Origin: PALSA-243 sp963743705
GTDB lineage: Bacteria; Acidobacteriota; Terriglobia; Bryobacterales; Bryobacteraceae
Length of the DNA: 64,000 bases
Direction of reading: 5' to 3'
Assembly (NCBI GenBank): GCA_963743705.1
Contig: CAVUQS010000021.1
Span: 62,001-126,000, forward strand
Under the pieces are notes generated by a model, which was not told the DNA's origin, did not search any database, and saw only the letters and a list, made by a program, of their open reading frames with translations. The translations under genes were made by a program, and so were the position numbers. This document shows positions 34,182-42,840 of this stretch, in pieces. How positions within the stretch are numbered: the first letter of the stretch is position 1; every line of letters begins with the position of its first letter.

Positions 34182-34838
34182 ATGTTGCGAATCAACGATG
34201 TAGCGCCGAACTTCGAGGCTCAAACGACGCAGGGGCCGATCAACTTCCACGAGTGGCTGGGCGAATCCTGGGGCTTGCTGTTCTCGCACCCGAAGGACTT
34301 CACGCCGGTCTGCACCACGGAACTGGGCACGATGGCGGGAATGGAGCCTGAATTCGAAAAGCGGAATTGCAAGATCATGGGTCTCAGCGTGGATCCGGTG
34401 ACCGACCATGAGAAATGGAAGGCGGACATTGAGAACACGCTGGGCCACAAGGTGACGTACCCGATGATCGGCGACTCCGACCTGAGCGTTGCCAAGCTCT
34501 ACGGCATGCTGCCGGCGGAAGCGGGCGATAGCTGCTCGGGACGCACCGCCGCGACCAACGCCACGGTTCGCACGGTGTTCATGATTGGCCCGGATAAGAA
34601 GGTGAAATTGATGCTGGTGTACCCCATGACCACGGGCCGCAACTTCGATGAAGTGCTGCGCGTGCTCGATTCGATGCAACTCACCGCCAAGCACCAGGTG
34701 GCGACGCCGGCGAACTGGAAGCAGGGCGACGACGTGATCATAGTGCCTTCGGTCTCCAACGAGGATGCGGCGAAGAAATATCCGGCGGGCTGGAATACGG
34801 TACTGCCTTATCTCCGCATGGTGGCGCAGCCTAAGTAG
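34182..34838 (+). CDS. Peroxiredoxin, 1-Cys (Prx6) type
   Basis: Reduces hydrogen peroxide and alkyl hydroperoxides. The peroxidatic cysteine is in DFTPVCTTELG (about residue 45); the upstream LLFSHPKDFTP and the C-terminal extension QVATPANWKQGDDVIIVPSV are typical of the Prx6 class. A second Cys at GDSCSGR is not in the usual resolving position. An AGAGGAG ribosome-binding site precedes the ATG. The sulfur-transfer gene starts 28 bases downstream on the same strand, pointing to a shared role in oxidative or sulfur stress. Confidence 0.92.
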   Translation: MLRINDVAPNFEAQTTQGPINFHEWLGESWGLLFSHPKDFTPVCTTELGTMAGMEPEFEKRNCKIMGLSVDPVTDHEKWKADIENTLGHKVTYPMIGDSDLSVAKLYGMLPAEAGDSCSGRTAATNATVRTVFMIGPDKKVKLMLVYPMTTGRNFDEVLRVLDSMQLTAKHQVATPANWKQGDDVIIVPSVSNEDAAKKYPAGWNTVLPYLRMVAQPK

Positions 34839-34866
34839 GGCCCAGCAAGTTTTTCAGGAGAACAGC

Positions 34867-36261
34867 ATGGAACCGGTACAAGTGGAGCGATTCTATTTGG
34901 GCTGCCTGGCGCACGCCTCTTACATGATTGCGTCGGAGGGCGTGGCGGCTGTCATCGACCCTCAACGCGATGTGGAGATCTATCTCGAAGCGGCGGCCAG
35001 CAAGAACTGGAGAATCGAACACATCATCGAGACTCATCTGCATGCGGACTTCGTGTCGGGACACCGCGAACTGGCGGAACGCAGCGGGGCGCGGATTTAT
35101 CTCGGCGAGGGAGCGGGGGCGGAGTTTCCTCACGCGGCGGTGAAAGATGGAGATGACATTGAGTTCGGCCAGTGCCGCCTACGGTTCCTGCAAACTCCTG
35201 GACACACGCTGGAGAGCATTTGCATTCTGATGAAGGATAACGGGCCGCCGGAGCGGGGCATGGCCGTCTTCACCGGGGATACGTTATTCGTGGGGGATGT
35301 GGGGCGGCCGGATCTTTCGCCAAACCACACTCCGCAGCAGCTTGCGGCCATGTTGTTCGAGAGCCTTCACGAAAAGCTCTTGACGCTTCCGGACGACACC
35401 GAGATTTTCCCGGCTCATGGCGCGGGCTCGCTCTGCGGGCGGCAGATGAGTTCGGAAAGCTCGTCGACTATCGGCAAGCAGCGGCAGTCGAATTATGCGC
35501 TGCTGGCGAAGACGAGCGACGAATTCGTGCGGCTGCTGACCGACAACCTTCCCGCGCGACCGGAATATTTCGCGCGGGATGCGGACCTGAATCGGCGCGG
35601 CGCGGCGCCGGTGTCGCAGCTGCCCGCGTTGCGGGCGCTGACGGCGACGGAAGTTCTGCAGATGCAGAAGGAAGGCGCGATTGTGGTGGACACGCGGCCG
35701 GCCATGCAGTTCGCGGTGGCGCATGTGCCCGGGTCGGTGCACATCGCGCTGACGGGGCAATATGCGTCGTGGGCGGCACGGATTCTGGGACTGGATGCGC
35801 CACTGATCATCGCGGGCGAGGACGAGGAGCACGTGCGCGAGTCTCAGGTGCGTCTGGCGCGCGTGGGAATTGAAAACGTGGCCGGATATCTGGCCGATGG
35901 CGTCGCGGGCTGGATCAGGAATGGGTTGGAGTTGGAGTATATTCCGCAGATTACGGCGCAGGAGTTTGTGGAGCTGCGGGAGCAGGAAGCAGGGCGGATT
36001 GCGGTGCTGGATGTTCGCGAGGCGGGGGAGTTGGCGGGCGGGGTGATTGAGGACTCGGTGCATATTCCGCTGGGGAAGTTGGCGGCGAGATCGGGGGAGT
36101 TGGACCGGGAGAGGCTGCTGGTGGTGCATTGCAAGGGCGGGTACCGGAGTTCGATTGCGACGAGTATTTTGAGGCGCGCGGGGTTCCGGGATATTGCCAA
36201 TTTGACGGGTGGGTTCGATGGGTGGAAGGTGACGGGGTTGAGCGGACTGAAGCCGGGCTAA
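34867..36261 (+). CDS. MBL-fold persulfide dioxygenase-like protein fused to two rhodanese domains
   Basis: The N-terminal ~235 residues form an ETHE1/glyoxalase II-type metallo-beta-lactamase: the metal site THLHADFVSGH, TPGHTLES, FTGDTLFVGDVGRPDL and FPAHGAGSLCG. Two rhodanese domains follow. The first (about 265-360) has lost its catalytic cysteine, with LIIAGEDEEH where the Cys loop should be. The second (about 370-460) keeps it, in VVHCKGGYRSS. Such fusions oxidise glutathione persulfide and move sulfane sulfur in sulfide detoxification. The ATG at 34867 follows AGGAG; the frame upstream overlaps the peroxiredoxin gene and is noise. The TAA stop lies inside a palindromic repeat. Confidence 0.88.
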   Translation: MEPVQVERFYLGCLAHASYMIASEGVAAVIDPQRDVEIYLEAAASKNWRIEHIIETHLHADFVSGHRELAERSGARIYLGEGAGAEFPHAAVKDGDDIEFGQCRLRFLQTPGHTLESICILMKDNGPPERGMAVFTGDTLFVGDVGRPDLSPNHTPQQLAAMLFESLHEKLLTLPDDTEIFPAHGAGSLCGRQMSSESSSTIGKQRQSNYALLAKTSDEFVRLLTDNLPARPEYFARDADLNRRGAAPVSQLPALRALTATEVLQMQKEGAIVVDTRPAMQFAVAHVPGSVHIALTGQYASWAARILGLDAPLIIAGEDEEHVRESQVRLARVGIENVAGYLADGVAGWIRNGLELEYIPQITAQEFVELREQEAGRIAVLDVREAGELAGGVIEDSVHIPLGKLAARSGELDRERLLVVHCKGGYRSSIATSILRRAGFRDIANLTGGFDGWKVTGLSGLKPG

Positions 36262-36290
36262 AGCCCGGAGCAGGCTGAAGACCTGCCCCA
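36250..36290. repeat. Dispersed palindromic repeat, copy 3
   Basis: CCGGGCTAAAGCCCGG is a perfect hairpin, followed by CAGGCTGAAGACCTGCCCCAC. It has the same two-part plan as the copies at 2704 and 5899. The TAA of the upstream sulfurtransferase gene (36259-36261) is the TAA in the loop of the first palindrome. Confidence 0.65.
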
Positions 36291-36311
36291 CAAAGACTGT
36301 ACGATAGCGGG

Positions 36312-37205
36312 ATGAGGTTTTGTCTTCCGCGGTTTTTCCTTCTTGCGGTTGCGATGGCCGGCTTGGCGGCGGGGCAGGCGCGGTTGGATGGGGTGATCGA
36401 TATTCATGCGCATTGCGATCCGGATAGCATGCCGCGGTCGATTGATGCGGTGGATCTGGCGAAATTGGCGAAGGCGCGGGGGATGCGCGGGCTGGTGCTG
36501 AAGAATCATTATGAGTCGACGGCGGCGTTGGCTTATATGGTGCGGAAGGCTGTGCCGGGGATCGAGATTTTTGGCGGGATCGATCTGAACCGGACGGTGG
36601 GCGGCGTGAATCCGGCGGCGGTGGAACGCATGACGATGATGAAGGGCGGATGGGGGCGCGTGGTGTGGTTTCCGACCTTCGACGCTGAGAATCAGGTTCA
36701 CGATTCGCACGAGAACCGGCCGTTTGTTTCGGTGTCGCGCAATGGGCAATTGCTGCCGGAAGTGAAAGCAGTGATCGCGATTGCGGCGAAACATGGGCTG
36801 ACGGTGGAGACAGGGCATTCGTCGGCGGTAGAAGGGCTCATGATCGTGCGCGAGGCGAAGCGGCAGGGCGTGGCGCACATCGTGGTGACGCATGCGATGC
36901 TGGCGCCGGTGCGGATGAGCGTGGCGCAGATGCGCGAGGCGGCACGCGAGGGCGCGTATCTGGAGTTCGTGTACAACGGGCTGGTGGGCGCGGATAAGGC
37001 TCCAGCGCGCGATTATGCGAACGCGATCCGCGCGGTGGGTGCGGCGTCATGCATTCTGGCGAGCGATCTGGGGCAGGTGGGGAATCCGCTGCATCCGGAT
37101 GGGCTGGCGGCGTTCTTCGCGGCGATGCGGGCGGAGGGGATTTCGCAGGCGGATATCGACCGCATGTCGAAGACGAACCCGGCGCGGGCGCTGGGGTTGG
37201 AGTAG
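36312..37205 (+). CDS. Secreted amidohydrolase-like protein (DUF6282 type)
   Basis: Signal peptide FFLLAVAMAGLAAGQ, then a TIM-barrel-like sequence. IDIHAHCDPDSMPRSID gives the first metal-site HxH, and GMRGLVLKNHYES, ETGHSS, VVTHAM and LASDLGQ provide further candidate ligands in the order seen in amidohydrolase superfamily members. I assign it to the DUF6282 group by this pattern; the substrate is unknown. It stands alone, starting 50 bases after the sulfurtransferase gene, with a palindromic repeat between them. Confidence 0.68.
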   Translation: MRFCLPRFFLLAVAMAGLAAGQARLDGVIDIHAHCDPDSMPRSIDAVDLAKLAKARGMRGLVLKNHYESTAALAYMVRKAVPGIEIFGGIDLNRTVGGVNPAAVERMTMMKGGWGRVVWFPTFDAENQVHDSHENRPFVSVSRNGQLLPEVKAVIAIAAKHGLTVETGHSSAVEGLMIVREAKRQGVAHIVVTHAMLAPVRMSVAQMREAAREGAYLEFVYNGLVGADKAPARDYANAIRAVGAASCILASDLGQVGNPLHPDGLAAFFAAMRAEGISQADIDRMSKTNPARALGLE

Positions 37206-37206
37206 A

Positions 37207-37902
37207 TCAGCAGGGACGGAAGCGCGCGGCGATGCTGGCGCCGATCCAACCGGCGGCGGCGCCGGCGATGGCAACGCCCCAGTGCGCCATCAGGATGTGC
37301 GCGGCGTTGAAATTGGCGCAGTGCGCTTCGAGAACCGCCATGCCGGTGATGCCACCGAGCAGCCCGGCGAGCGCACCGGCGGATTTCGGATTGAGGACGG
37401 CGCCGCGGCGGATGAGGAACCAAGATATGCCGCCGACGAGCGCGCCGGAACCGATTCCGATGGGGAAGCAGCGGCCGACGTTGCGCCAGAAGGCGGCTTC
37501 GGCGCGATAAGGGAAGAGCGCGGCCGAGAGCACGGCAAGCCCGAGAAGAATGGCGGTGACCAACGTCCATGACGGCATGAAGCGGCGGCTGCCGGGCGCC
37601 ATTTCGCCGGAAAGCGCGAACGAGACGAGGCCGATGCACACGGCGAGCGAGCCGAAGGTGACGATGACCGCGCTCCAATTGAGACTCGCGAAGCCGAGAT
37701 GGCCGAGCACGAGGGCGGCAAGCAAGAGGATGGCGGCGGAGATGAACGCGAAGCCGGCGGTGATGCGTCCGGCGGATGGGAGCGGGCGGACGGGCTTGAG
37801 GCCGCGGGCCATGCGGCCGGCGATGGAACTGGCGAGATCGGGAGGCAGGGGCGGGCCGCCTTCATCGCGCGCGAGGATTTTATCGATATCGCGCGGGCTC
37901 AT
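37207..37902 (-). CDS. NrsF-like (DUF1109) membrane anti-sigma factor
   Basis: A 231-aa protein with a soluble N-terminal ~45 residues and six predicted membrane helices (for example FAFISAAILLLAALVLGHLG and MPSWTLVTAILLGLAVLSAA). Overlapping the ECF sigma gene by four bases (ATGA) and lying directly downstream of it, it fits the NrsF/DUF1109 family of anti-sigma factors that hold SigF-type ECF sigma factors at the membrane. Cysteines near the C-terminal helices (RCFP, EAHCANF) could be the redox- or metal-sensing site, which is inference. Confidence 0.72.
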   Translation of the reverse strand: MSPRDIDKILARDEGGPPLPPDLASSIAGRMARGLKPVRPLPSAGRITAGFAFISAAILLLAALVLGHLGFASLNWSAVIVTFGSLAVCIGLVSFALSGEMAPGSRRFMPSWTLVTAILLGLAVLSAALFPYRAEAAFWRNVGRCFPIGIGSGALVGGISWFLIRRGAVLNPKSAGALAGLLGGITGMAVLEAHCANFNAAHILMAHWGVAIAGAAAGWIGASIAARFRPC

Positions 37903-38513
37903 TTGGCTTCCTCCGTCAGCAACGCGCGCAGGCGTTCGTAGGCGCGATGGGCTTTGAGTTTGACGGCGCCGGCGGTGGAGGAGGTGGCGCGCGCCACTTC
38001 GTCGACGGTCATGCCGGTAGCTTTGAGCATGGTAACGACTTCACGCTGGCCCTCGGGCAGAGTGGCGACGAGCGACTGGAATTGAAGAGCGTCGAGCGCG
38101 GCGTTGGGGCTGGCGGGCTCGGGCATGGGGTCGATAGCGGCTTCGTGTGCCGCGATGCGGCGGCGGCGACGGTAGCTATCGATGCGGACGTGATGCGCGA
38201 TGGCGTAGACCCAGGGAAGCAGACGCTCGCCGGTACGGTAGGAATGACGCATGCGATGGATGCGGAGCCAGGTTTCCTGCAACAGATCTTCGGCGGCTTC
38301 GCGGGAGGCGGCGTTATAGCGGAAGAAGCGCAGCAGGGCGGGACTGATCAAAGCGACCAATGCCGCCGGGGCTTCGGGATCGGCCTGTTGATAAAGGCAC
38401 ATCCAATACTCTGGGGTTCCGGAAGCCGGCGCCGGAGCGGCCACTCTATCTTGTAATTCGTCCGAGATGGGAAGACGGTTACGCGCTGGGCGAGTTTTTC
38501 CCTCAAAAGCCAT
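37899..38513 (-). CDS. ECF RNA polymerase sigma factor
   Basis: About 204 aa. Region 2 is visible as LLRFFRYNAASREAAEDLLQ and ETWLRIHRMRHSY with LPWVYAIAHHVRIDSYRR. Region 4 is visible as LPEGQREVVTMLKATGMTVD and EVARATSSTAGAVKLKAHRA. It should direct RNA polymerase to a small stress regulon and be held by the membrane protein encoded by the overlapping downstream gene. The ATG at 38513 was chosen; the longer frame from 38615 runs into tRNA-Gly and cannot be coding. The nearby tRNA and this gene are on the same strand. Confidence 0.85.
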   Translation of the reverse strand: MAFEGKTRPARNRLPISDELQDRVAAPAPASGTPEYWMCLYQQADPEAPAALVALISPALLRFFRYNAASREAAEDLLQETWLRIHRMRHSYRTGERLLPWVYAIAHHVRIDSYRRRRRIAAHEAAIDPMPEPASPNAALDALQFQSLVATLPEGQREVVTMLKATGMTVDEVARATSSTAGAVKLKAHRAYERLRALLTEEAK

Positions 38514-38542
38514 AGTCCGCCGGGGTGGCGGACGAGAATGGA

Positions 38543-38613
38543 GCGGGGTACGGGATTCGAACCCGTGTAAATCAGCTTGGAAGGCTGACGCCCGACCACT
38601 AGGCCAACCCCGC
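38543..38613 (-). tRNA. tRNA-Gly (TCC)
   Basis: Minus strand: acceptor stem GCGGGGT pairs with ACCCCGC over 7 bp; the anticodon arm is TCAGC-CTTCCAA-GCTGA with anticodon TCC; the T arm is ACGGG-TTCGAAT-CCCGT. Length is 71 bases and CCA is not encoded. Confidence 0.95.
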
Positions 38614-38685
38614 ACAATACTGGTCCGGCAGAACTTATTCTAGCAGCGCTTGCGGCGCGGCGCACGGTGCGCGTAGAGTGGGACC

Positions 38686-38889
38686 GTGACTGAGTTTGCG
38701 CCGGTGAATGCGCTTATTTTTGCTGCGTTGGGCATCTGCGTGTTCTTTGCCGCGGTGGCCGTGGCGGCGAAAGTGGCGCCGTTCGATGTTTGGAAGCAGG
38801 TGGTGGAAGAGAGGAACGTGGCGGCGGGAATTGTGGCGGCGGCAGCGATATTGGGGATCGGATGGATCATCGCGGCAACGATGCATTAG
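38686..38889 (+). CDS. Small membrane protein, DUF350-like, 67 aa
   Basis: Two hydrophobic segments (NALIFAALGICVFFAAVAVA and VAAGIVAAAAILGIGWIIAA) flank a short conserved loop, APFDVWKQVVEERNVAAGI. The loop pattern, with a charged E-R/K-N before the second helix, matches the repeat unit of DUF350 membrane proteins, here as a single unit. The start is GTG, with no strong ribosome-binding site. It sits directly upstream of mqnA. Confidence 0.6.
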   Translation: MTEFAPVNALIFAALGICVFFAAVAVAAKVAPFDVWKQVVEERNVAAGIVAAAAILGIGWIIAATMH

Positions 38890-38906
38890 CCGCGTTAAAC
38901 TGTGGG

Positions 38907-39677
38907 TTGCCAAATTCCAACTCTGAGCGGCTGCGAGTGTGCGCGGTCAGCTATTTGAACACTACTCCCTTGGTTTGGGGGATGCTGCATGGGACGCAGC
39001 AGGGTCTTTTTGATTTGGAATTTGCTATTCCTTCGGTTTGCGCGGACCGGCTGGCGTCGGGCGAGGCGGATATCGGGATTGTGCCGTCGTTTGAGTTGAC
39101 GCGGCAGCGGCTGGAGGTCATTCCGGGGGCGGGGATCGCGTGCCATGGGGCAGTGCGAAGCATCCTGCTGATTTCGCGACGGCCGGCGGCGGAGATCCGG
39201 ACGCTGGCGGCGGATTCGAGCTCGCGCACTTCGGTGGAGTTGGCGCGGGTCATTCTGGCGCGGAAATTCGGGGCGAAACCGGAAATCGTGCGGCAGGCGC
39301 CCGACCTGGATGCGATGCTGCAGACGGCGGATGCGGCGTTGATTATCGGCGACCCGGCGCTGCGGATCGATCCCGAGAAGCTGCCGCACTACGCGTACGA
39401 TTTGGGCGCGGAATGGGTGGAGATGACCGGGCTGCCGATGGTGTTTGCGGTTTGGGCGGCGCAACCGGGCATTGTGACCGACGAGATTGCGGATGCATTC
39501 CGCGAATCGTGCCGGTATGGGCGCGAGCGGATGGAGACGATCGTGGCGTCGGAAGCGGCGCAGCGCGAATTCGCGCCGGAGCTGGTGCGCGAGTATCTGA
39601 CGACGCACATCGTGCACGAGCTTGGAGCGCAGGATTACGAGGGGATGGACCTTTTCTTGAACTACGCCCGCTGCTAA
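38907..39677 (+). CDS. mqnA: Chorismate dehydratase, futalosine menaquinone pathway
   Basis: The product reads RVCAVSYLNTTPLVWGM near its start, then GEADIGIVPSFE, DSSSRTSVELARVIL and LIIGDPALR, the conserved blocks of MqnA, which converts chorismate to 3-[(1-carboxyvinyl)oxy]benzoate as the first step of the futalosine route to menaquinone. The frame opens at 38790 inside the DUF350-like gene. There is no suitable ATG before the conserved block, so a TTG at 38907 or a GTG at 38937 must be used; 38907 gives a normal leader, but neither has a strong ribosome-binding site. No other mqn gene is in the window. Confidence 0.85.
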   Translation: MPNSNSERLRVCAVSYLNTTPLVWGMLHGTQQGLFDLEFAIPSVCADRLASGEADIGIVPSFELTRQRLEVIPGAGIACHGAVRSILLISRRPAAEIRTLAADSSSRTSVELARVILARKFGAKPEIVRQAPDLDAMLQTADAALIIGDPALRIDPEKLPHYAYDLGAEWVEMTGLPMVFAVWAAQPGIVTDEIADAFRESCRYGRERMETIVASEAAQREFAPELVREYLTTHIVHELGAQDYEGMDLFLNYARC

Positions 39678-39774
39678 CATCCGGCTTGCGTTAACACCTT
39701 TTTGCAAATCTGTAATATCTAATCTGTTCCGCCGGTTCCGATGTCCAGTCTCAATTCATCGGAAAGGACAGATT

Positions 39775-41037
39775 ATGAGACGTTTCACCTTACCTTCTAT
39801 TCGAATATCTATGATCCTGGTTACCGCTATGGCCACGGTATCCTTCGCCGAGAGATCGAAGATCGCCCAGAGCGAGGTTCGTCTGGAACCATCGGGCGCG
39901 GAACCCGTGGCACACGACCAATTCGGCGCGGTCACTGCGATGAGCGCCAACGGAAACACTCTTGCGGTGGCGGGCCCGACCACGGACGACGGCGGCATTT
40001 CGGAAGTAGGAGCGGTATTCATCTTCGACCGCGTGCAAAACAACTGGGTGCAGACGGCACGGCTGTTCCCCGGCGACGCGATTGAAGACGAGACGTTCGC
40101 GTTCAACATCGCGATCAGCGAGGACGGGAATACCGTGATCGCAACCGGCCTCGACCACAACGGACTCTTTCGCAACCAAGGCGCGGTCTATGTTTACCAG
40201 CGTTCCAACGGAACATGGACGCAGCAGGCCGAGTTACTCTCTCCCACGCCGGGCAACCAGACATTCTTCGGAAGCTGGGGGCTGAGCATTAGCGGCAATA
40301 CGATCGCGGCGGGCGATCTTGGAAACGCCGTCAACGGTTTCACGCCGGGCATCGATGTCTTCACGCTGGTCAATGGCGTGTGGCAGCTTTCGACGACTGT
40401 TCAGTTACCTGACGAATTCGACTTTTCGCCGGCAAGCGTGTCGCTGAGCAACGGCACACTGGCGGTGGGCACCGGCTTCGATGGCTCCGTGCCTGGCGGT
40501 TTCGCATACGTGTTCGGCATGGCGAACGGAACGTGGACGCTGCAGGCCAAGCTTGCCGCCTCTGACCCCACGTTCGGCTCGCGGTTCGGATCGATTGTGC
40601 AAACGGATGGAAACAGCTTGCTGGTGGGCGCTCCGCAGGCGGCCGGCAACAGCATCGTTTCCGGCGCAGCTTACGTTTTTACCAAGCGGGGCGGCGGCTG
40701 GACCCAGCAAGCGAAACTCATCGCCGCAGATGGCGTGTTCGGCGATGGCTTTGGAGCGGGGGTGGCGCTGAGCGGAGGAACCGCGGCGATCGGGGCAATT
40801 AACCACGCGACCAACGCGGGCTCCGGCGCTGGAACCGTCTACCTGTTCCAGCTCAAAGACGGGAACTGGGCTCACGTCGCCAAGATAGCCGGGTCGGATG
40901 TCGCGGCTGGGGGGCAATTCGGAACGTCGGTTACGCTGGAGAATGGGACGTTGTTAGTGGGGGCTTCGGGTCAGCATCCGCAGCCGAACAATGTGCCGTA
41001 TCCAGAAGGTGAGGCTTATCTCTACAAGGTCAACTAA
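39775..41037 (+). CDS. Secreted FG-GAP-like beta-propeller protein, 420 aa
   Basis: A signal peptide (ISMILVTAMATVSFAE) precedes about seven similar blades of the type FGAVTAMSANGNTLAVAGP / GAVFIFDRVQNNWVQ. This is the FG-GAP/integrin-like propeller layout, in which each blade describes a GNTLAVG strand, then YVFxxxNGxWxxQAKL. An extracellular binding or adhesion role is plausible but unproven. The ATG at 39775 follows GGAAAGGA. It stands alone in a plus-strand stretch. Confidence 0.7.
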   Translation: MRRFTLPSIRISMILVTAMATVSFAERSKIAQSEVRLEPSGAEPVAHDQFGAVTAMSANGNTLAVAGPTTDDGGISEVGAVFIFDRVQNNWVQTARLFPGDAIEDETFAFNIAISEDGNTVIATGLDHNGLFRNQGAVYVYQRSNGTWTQQAELLSPTPGNQTFFGSWGLSISGNTIAAGDLGNAVNGFTPGIDVFTLVNGVWQLSTTVQLPDEFDFSPASVSLSNGTLAVGTGFDGSVPGGFAYVFGMANGTWTLQAKLAASDPTFGSRFGSIVQTDGNSLLVGAPQAAGNSIVSGAAYVFTKRGGGWTQQAKLIAADGVFGDGFGAGVALSGGTAAIGAINHATNAGSGAGTVYLFQLKDGNWAHVAKIAGSDVAAGGQFGTSVTLENGTLLVGASGQHPQPNNVPYPEGEAYLYKVN

Positions 41038-41192
41038 GGGTTGATTGTTGTCCTGGGGCGGCTGGATTTGCGTCCCCGCCCTGGGGCCTCGGCGGTGACT
41101 TCTTGCGTGGGCCGTAAAACTACTAGAACGGCCGTCCGAGGTGACCGGCCCTGAAGGCGTTTGCTTTGAGCTACTCTCCGGCGCATAATAGG

Positions 41193-41273
41193 TCGAGAAA
41201 GTTGACCTTTTTATGCAAACGGCTTCTCCGCCGCAGCGCAACATCCAACTCGCGCTGAAGTTCAACTTTTAGG
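41193..41273 (+). pseudogene. Relic of the C-terminus of a TonB-dependent receptor
   Basis: An in-frame stretch ends QRNIQLALKFNF before TAG (41271-41273). That is the classic last strand of Oar/TonB-type barrels, with alternating hydrophobics and a terminal phenylalanine. Upstream the frame is closed by a TAG at 41190 and no barrel sequence remains, so only ~26 codons survive. The remnant sits seven bases before the arabinofuranosidase gene, suggesting that a receptor once preceded it. The rest of 41038-41192 holds no recognisable feature. Confidence 0.45.
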
Positions 41274-41279
41274 GGCGGC

Positions 41280-42827
41280 ATGAAAACCACGCGACGGAAT
41301 TTTGCGCTGACGATGGCGGGAGCGCCGTTTATTTTGCGCGGCCAGCAGGGTCCGATGCGAGCGCGCATCAAGATCGATACCGAACGCGTCATCGGCGATA
41401 TCGATCCGCTGCTTTACGGAAATTTTATCGAACACCTGGGCCGTTGCATTGACGGCGGCGTCTTCGACGAGAAGTCGCGTCTCTCCGACGCGAACGGTTT
41501 CCGGCGCGACGTTCTGGACGCGGCTAAAAAACTGAACGTGTCCCTTCTTCGCTGGCCGGGAGGGAATTTCTCTTCGAATTATCATTGGCGCGACGGAATT
41601 GGACCGCGCGACCAACGGCCGCCGAGACTCGAAATGGCCTGGGGCACAGTGGAAAGCAATCGCTTCGGCACTCACGAGTTTTTGCAATATGCCGAAATGG
41701 CGGGTGCGCAACCGTATGTCTGCGCCAATCTCGGCACCGGCACGTGGGAGGAAGCCCAGCAGTGGGTGGAATACTGCAACTCGGCCGAGGATACTGCGAT
41801 GACGCGCCTGCGCAAGCAGAATGGGCGCGCGGCGCCGTGGAAGGTGAAGTATTGGGGCTTGGGCAACGAAATGGACGGCCCTTGGCAGATGGGCCATCGC
41901 AGCGCCGAAGATTACGGCAAGTTCGCGCTCGAGGCCGCCAAGCTGATGAAATGGACCGACCCGAACGTCAAGCTGATCGCGGCGGGCTCGTCGAATTACG
42001 GCGGAGACGTCGATTGGACGGGGTGGAACCGCACGGTACTCGATTTCCTGAAGGACCACGCCGACTATCTGTCGCTTCACCGTTACGTGGGGAATCCGCA
42101 GAACGATTTCGGCGAGTTCCTGGCGAGTTCCATGGATCTTCACGAACGGATCAATATCACTGAAGGCGTGATTGAGGCGGCCGTGTCACGGCAAACGAAT
42201 CGCCGGCCGATTTACATCGCCTGGGACGAATGGAATGTCTGGTATCGCGCGCGCGGGCCGCAACAGCGCGGGCGTCGCATTCTGGAGGAGCGATATAACC
42301 TCGAGGACGCGCTGGTGGTCGCGACGTTCCTGAATGCATTCGTGAATCACGCCAACATCGTGAAGATCGCAAACATGGCGCAGCTGGTCAATGTCATCGC
42401 GCCGATCTTCAACAGCGACGACGGGATGTTCCTGCAGACGATTTACTATCCCCTGCAACTGTTTGCGACTAATACAAAGGGCAAGGCGATCGAGCTGTTT
42501 GTGGATTCGCCGAAATACAAGACGGCGCGATTCGACGGCGTGCCGTACCTGGACGCTTCGGCGGGCTGGGACAACGGATCGCTGATCCTGAATGTGGTCA
42601 ACCGCCATCGCGATCAGTCCATCGAAGCCGAAATTGAAACGCAGGACAAACAATTCGCCGGAACAGTCACTGTTTCTGAAGTGAATGGACCGGACATCAA
42701 AGCTGAGAACGACTTCAACAAGACGACGGTTAAGACAGTAGAAAGGTCTGTCACGACCGACGGACGGAGACTTCGATATTCGTTCCCGGCACATTCGTTC
42801 ACGATGCTGAAGGCCAGGCTGACCTAG
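41280..42827 (+). CDS. GH51 alpha-L-arabinofuranosidase, secreted
   Basis: Releases arabinose from arabinan or arabinoxylan side chains. The 515-aa protein has a Tat-like leader (MKTTRRNFALTMAGAPFI), the substrate segment LLRWPGGNFSSNYHW, the acid/base glutamate in YWGLGNEMDG and the nucleophile glutamate probably in YIAWDEWNVWY, followed by a C-terminal beta-sandwich (AIELFVDSPKYKT to FPAHSFTMLKARL). The absence of neighbouring glycan genes other than a receptor relic suggests a decayed utilisation locus. The twin arginine is R5-R6. Confidence 0.92.
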   Translation: MKTTRRNFALTMAGAPFILRGQQGPMRARIKIDTERVIGDIDPLLYGNFIEHLGRCIDGGVFDEKSRLSDANGFRRDVLDAAKKLNVSLLRWPGGNFSSNYHWRDGIGPRDQRPPRLEMAWGTVESNRFGTHEFLQYAEMAGAQPYVCANLGTGTWEEAQQWVEYCNSAEDTAMTRLRKQNGRAAPWKVKYWGLGNEMDGPWQMGHRSAEDYGKFALEAAKLMKWTDPNVKLIAAGSSNYGGDVDWTGWNRTVLDFLKDHADYLSLHRYVGNPQNDFGEFLASSMDLHERINITEGVIEAAVSRQTNRRPIYIAWDEWNVWYRARGPQQRGRRILEERYNLEDALVVATFLNAFVNHANIVKIANMAQLVNVIAPIFNSDDGMFLQTIYYPLQLFATNTKGKAIELFVDSPKYKTARFDGVPYLDASAGWDNGSLILNVVNRHRDQSIEAEIETQDKQFAGTVTVSEVNGPDIKAENDFNKTTVKTVERSVTTDGRRLRYSFPAHSFTMLKARLT

Positions 42828-42840
42828 GAAAGCAAGACCC

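Noticed and set aside
37899..38615. The longer 238-aa start for the ECF sigma factor
   Set aside because: The extra residues would be translated through tRNA-Gly at 38543-38613.
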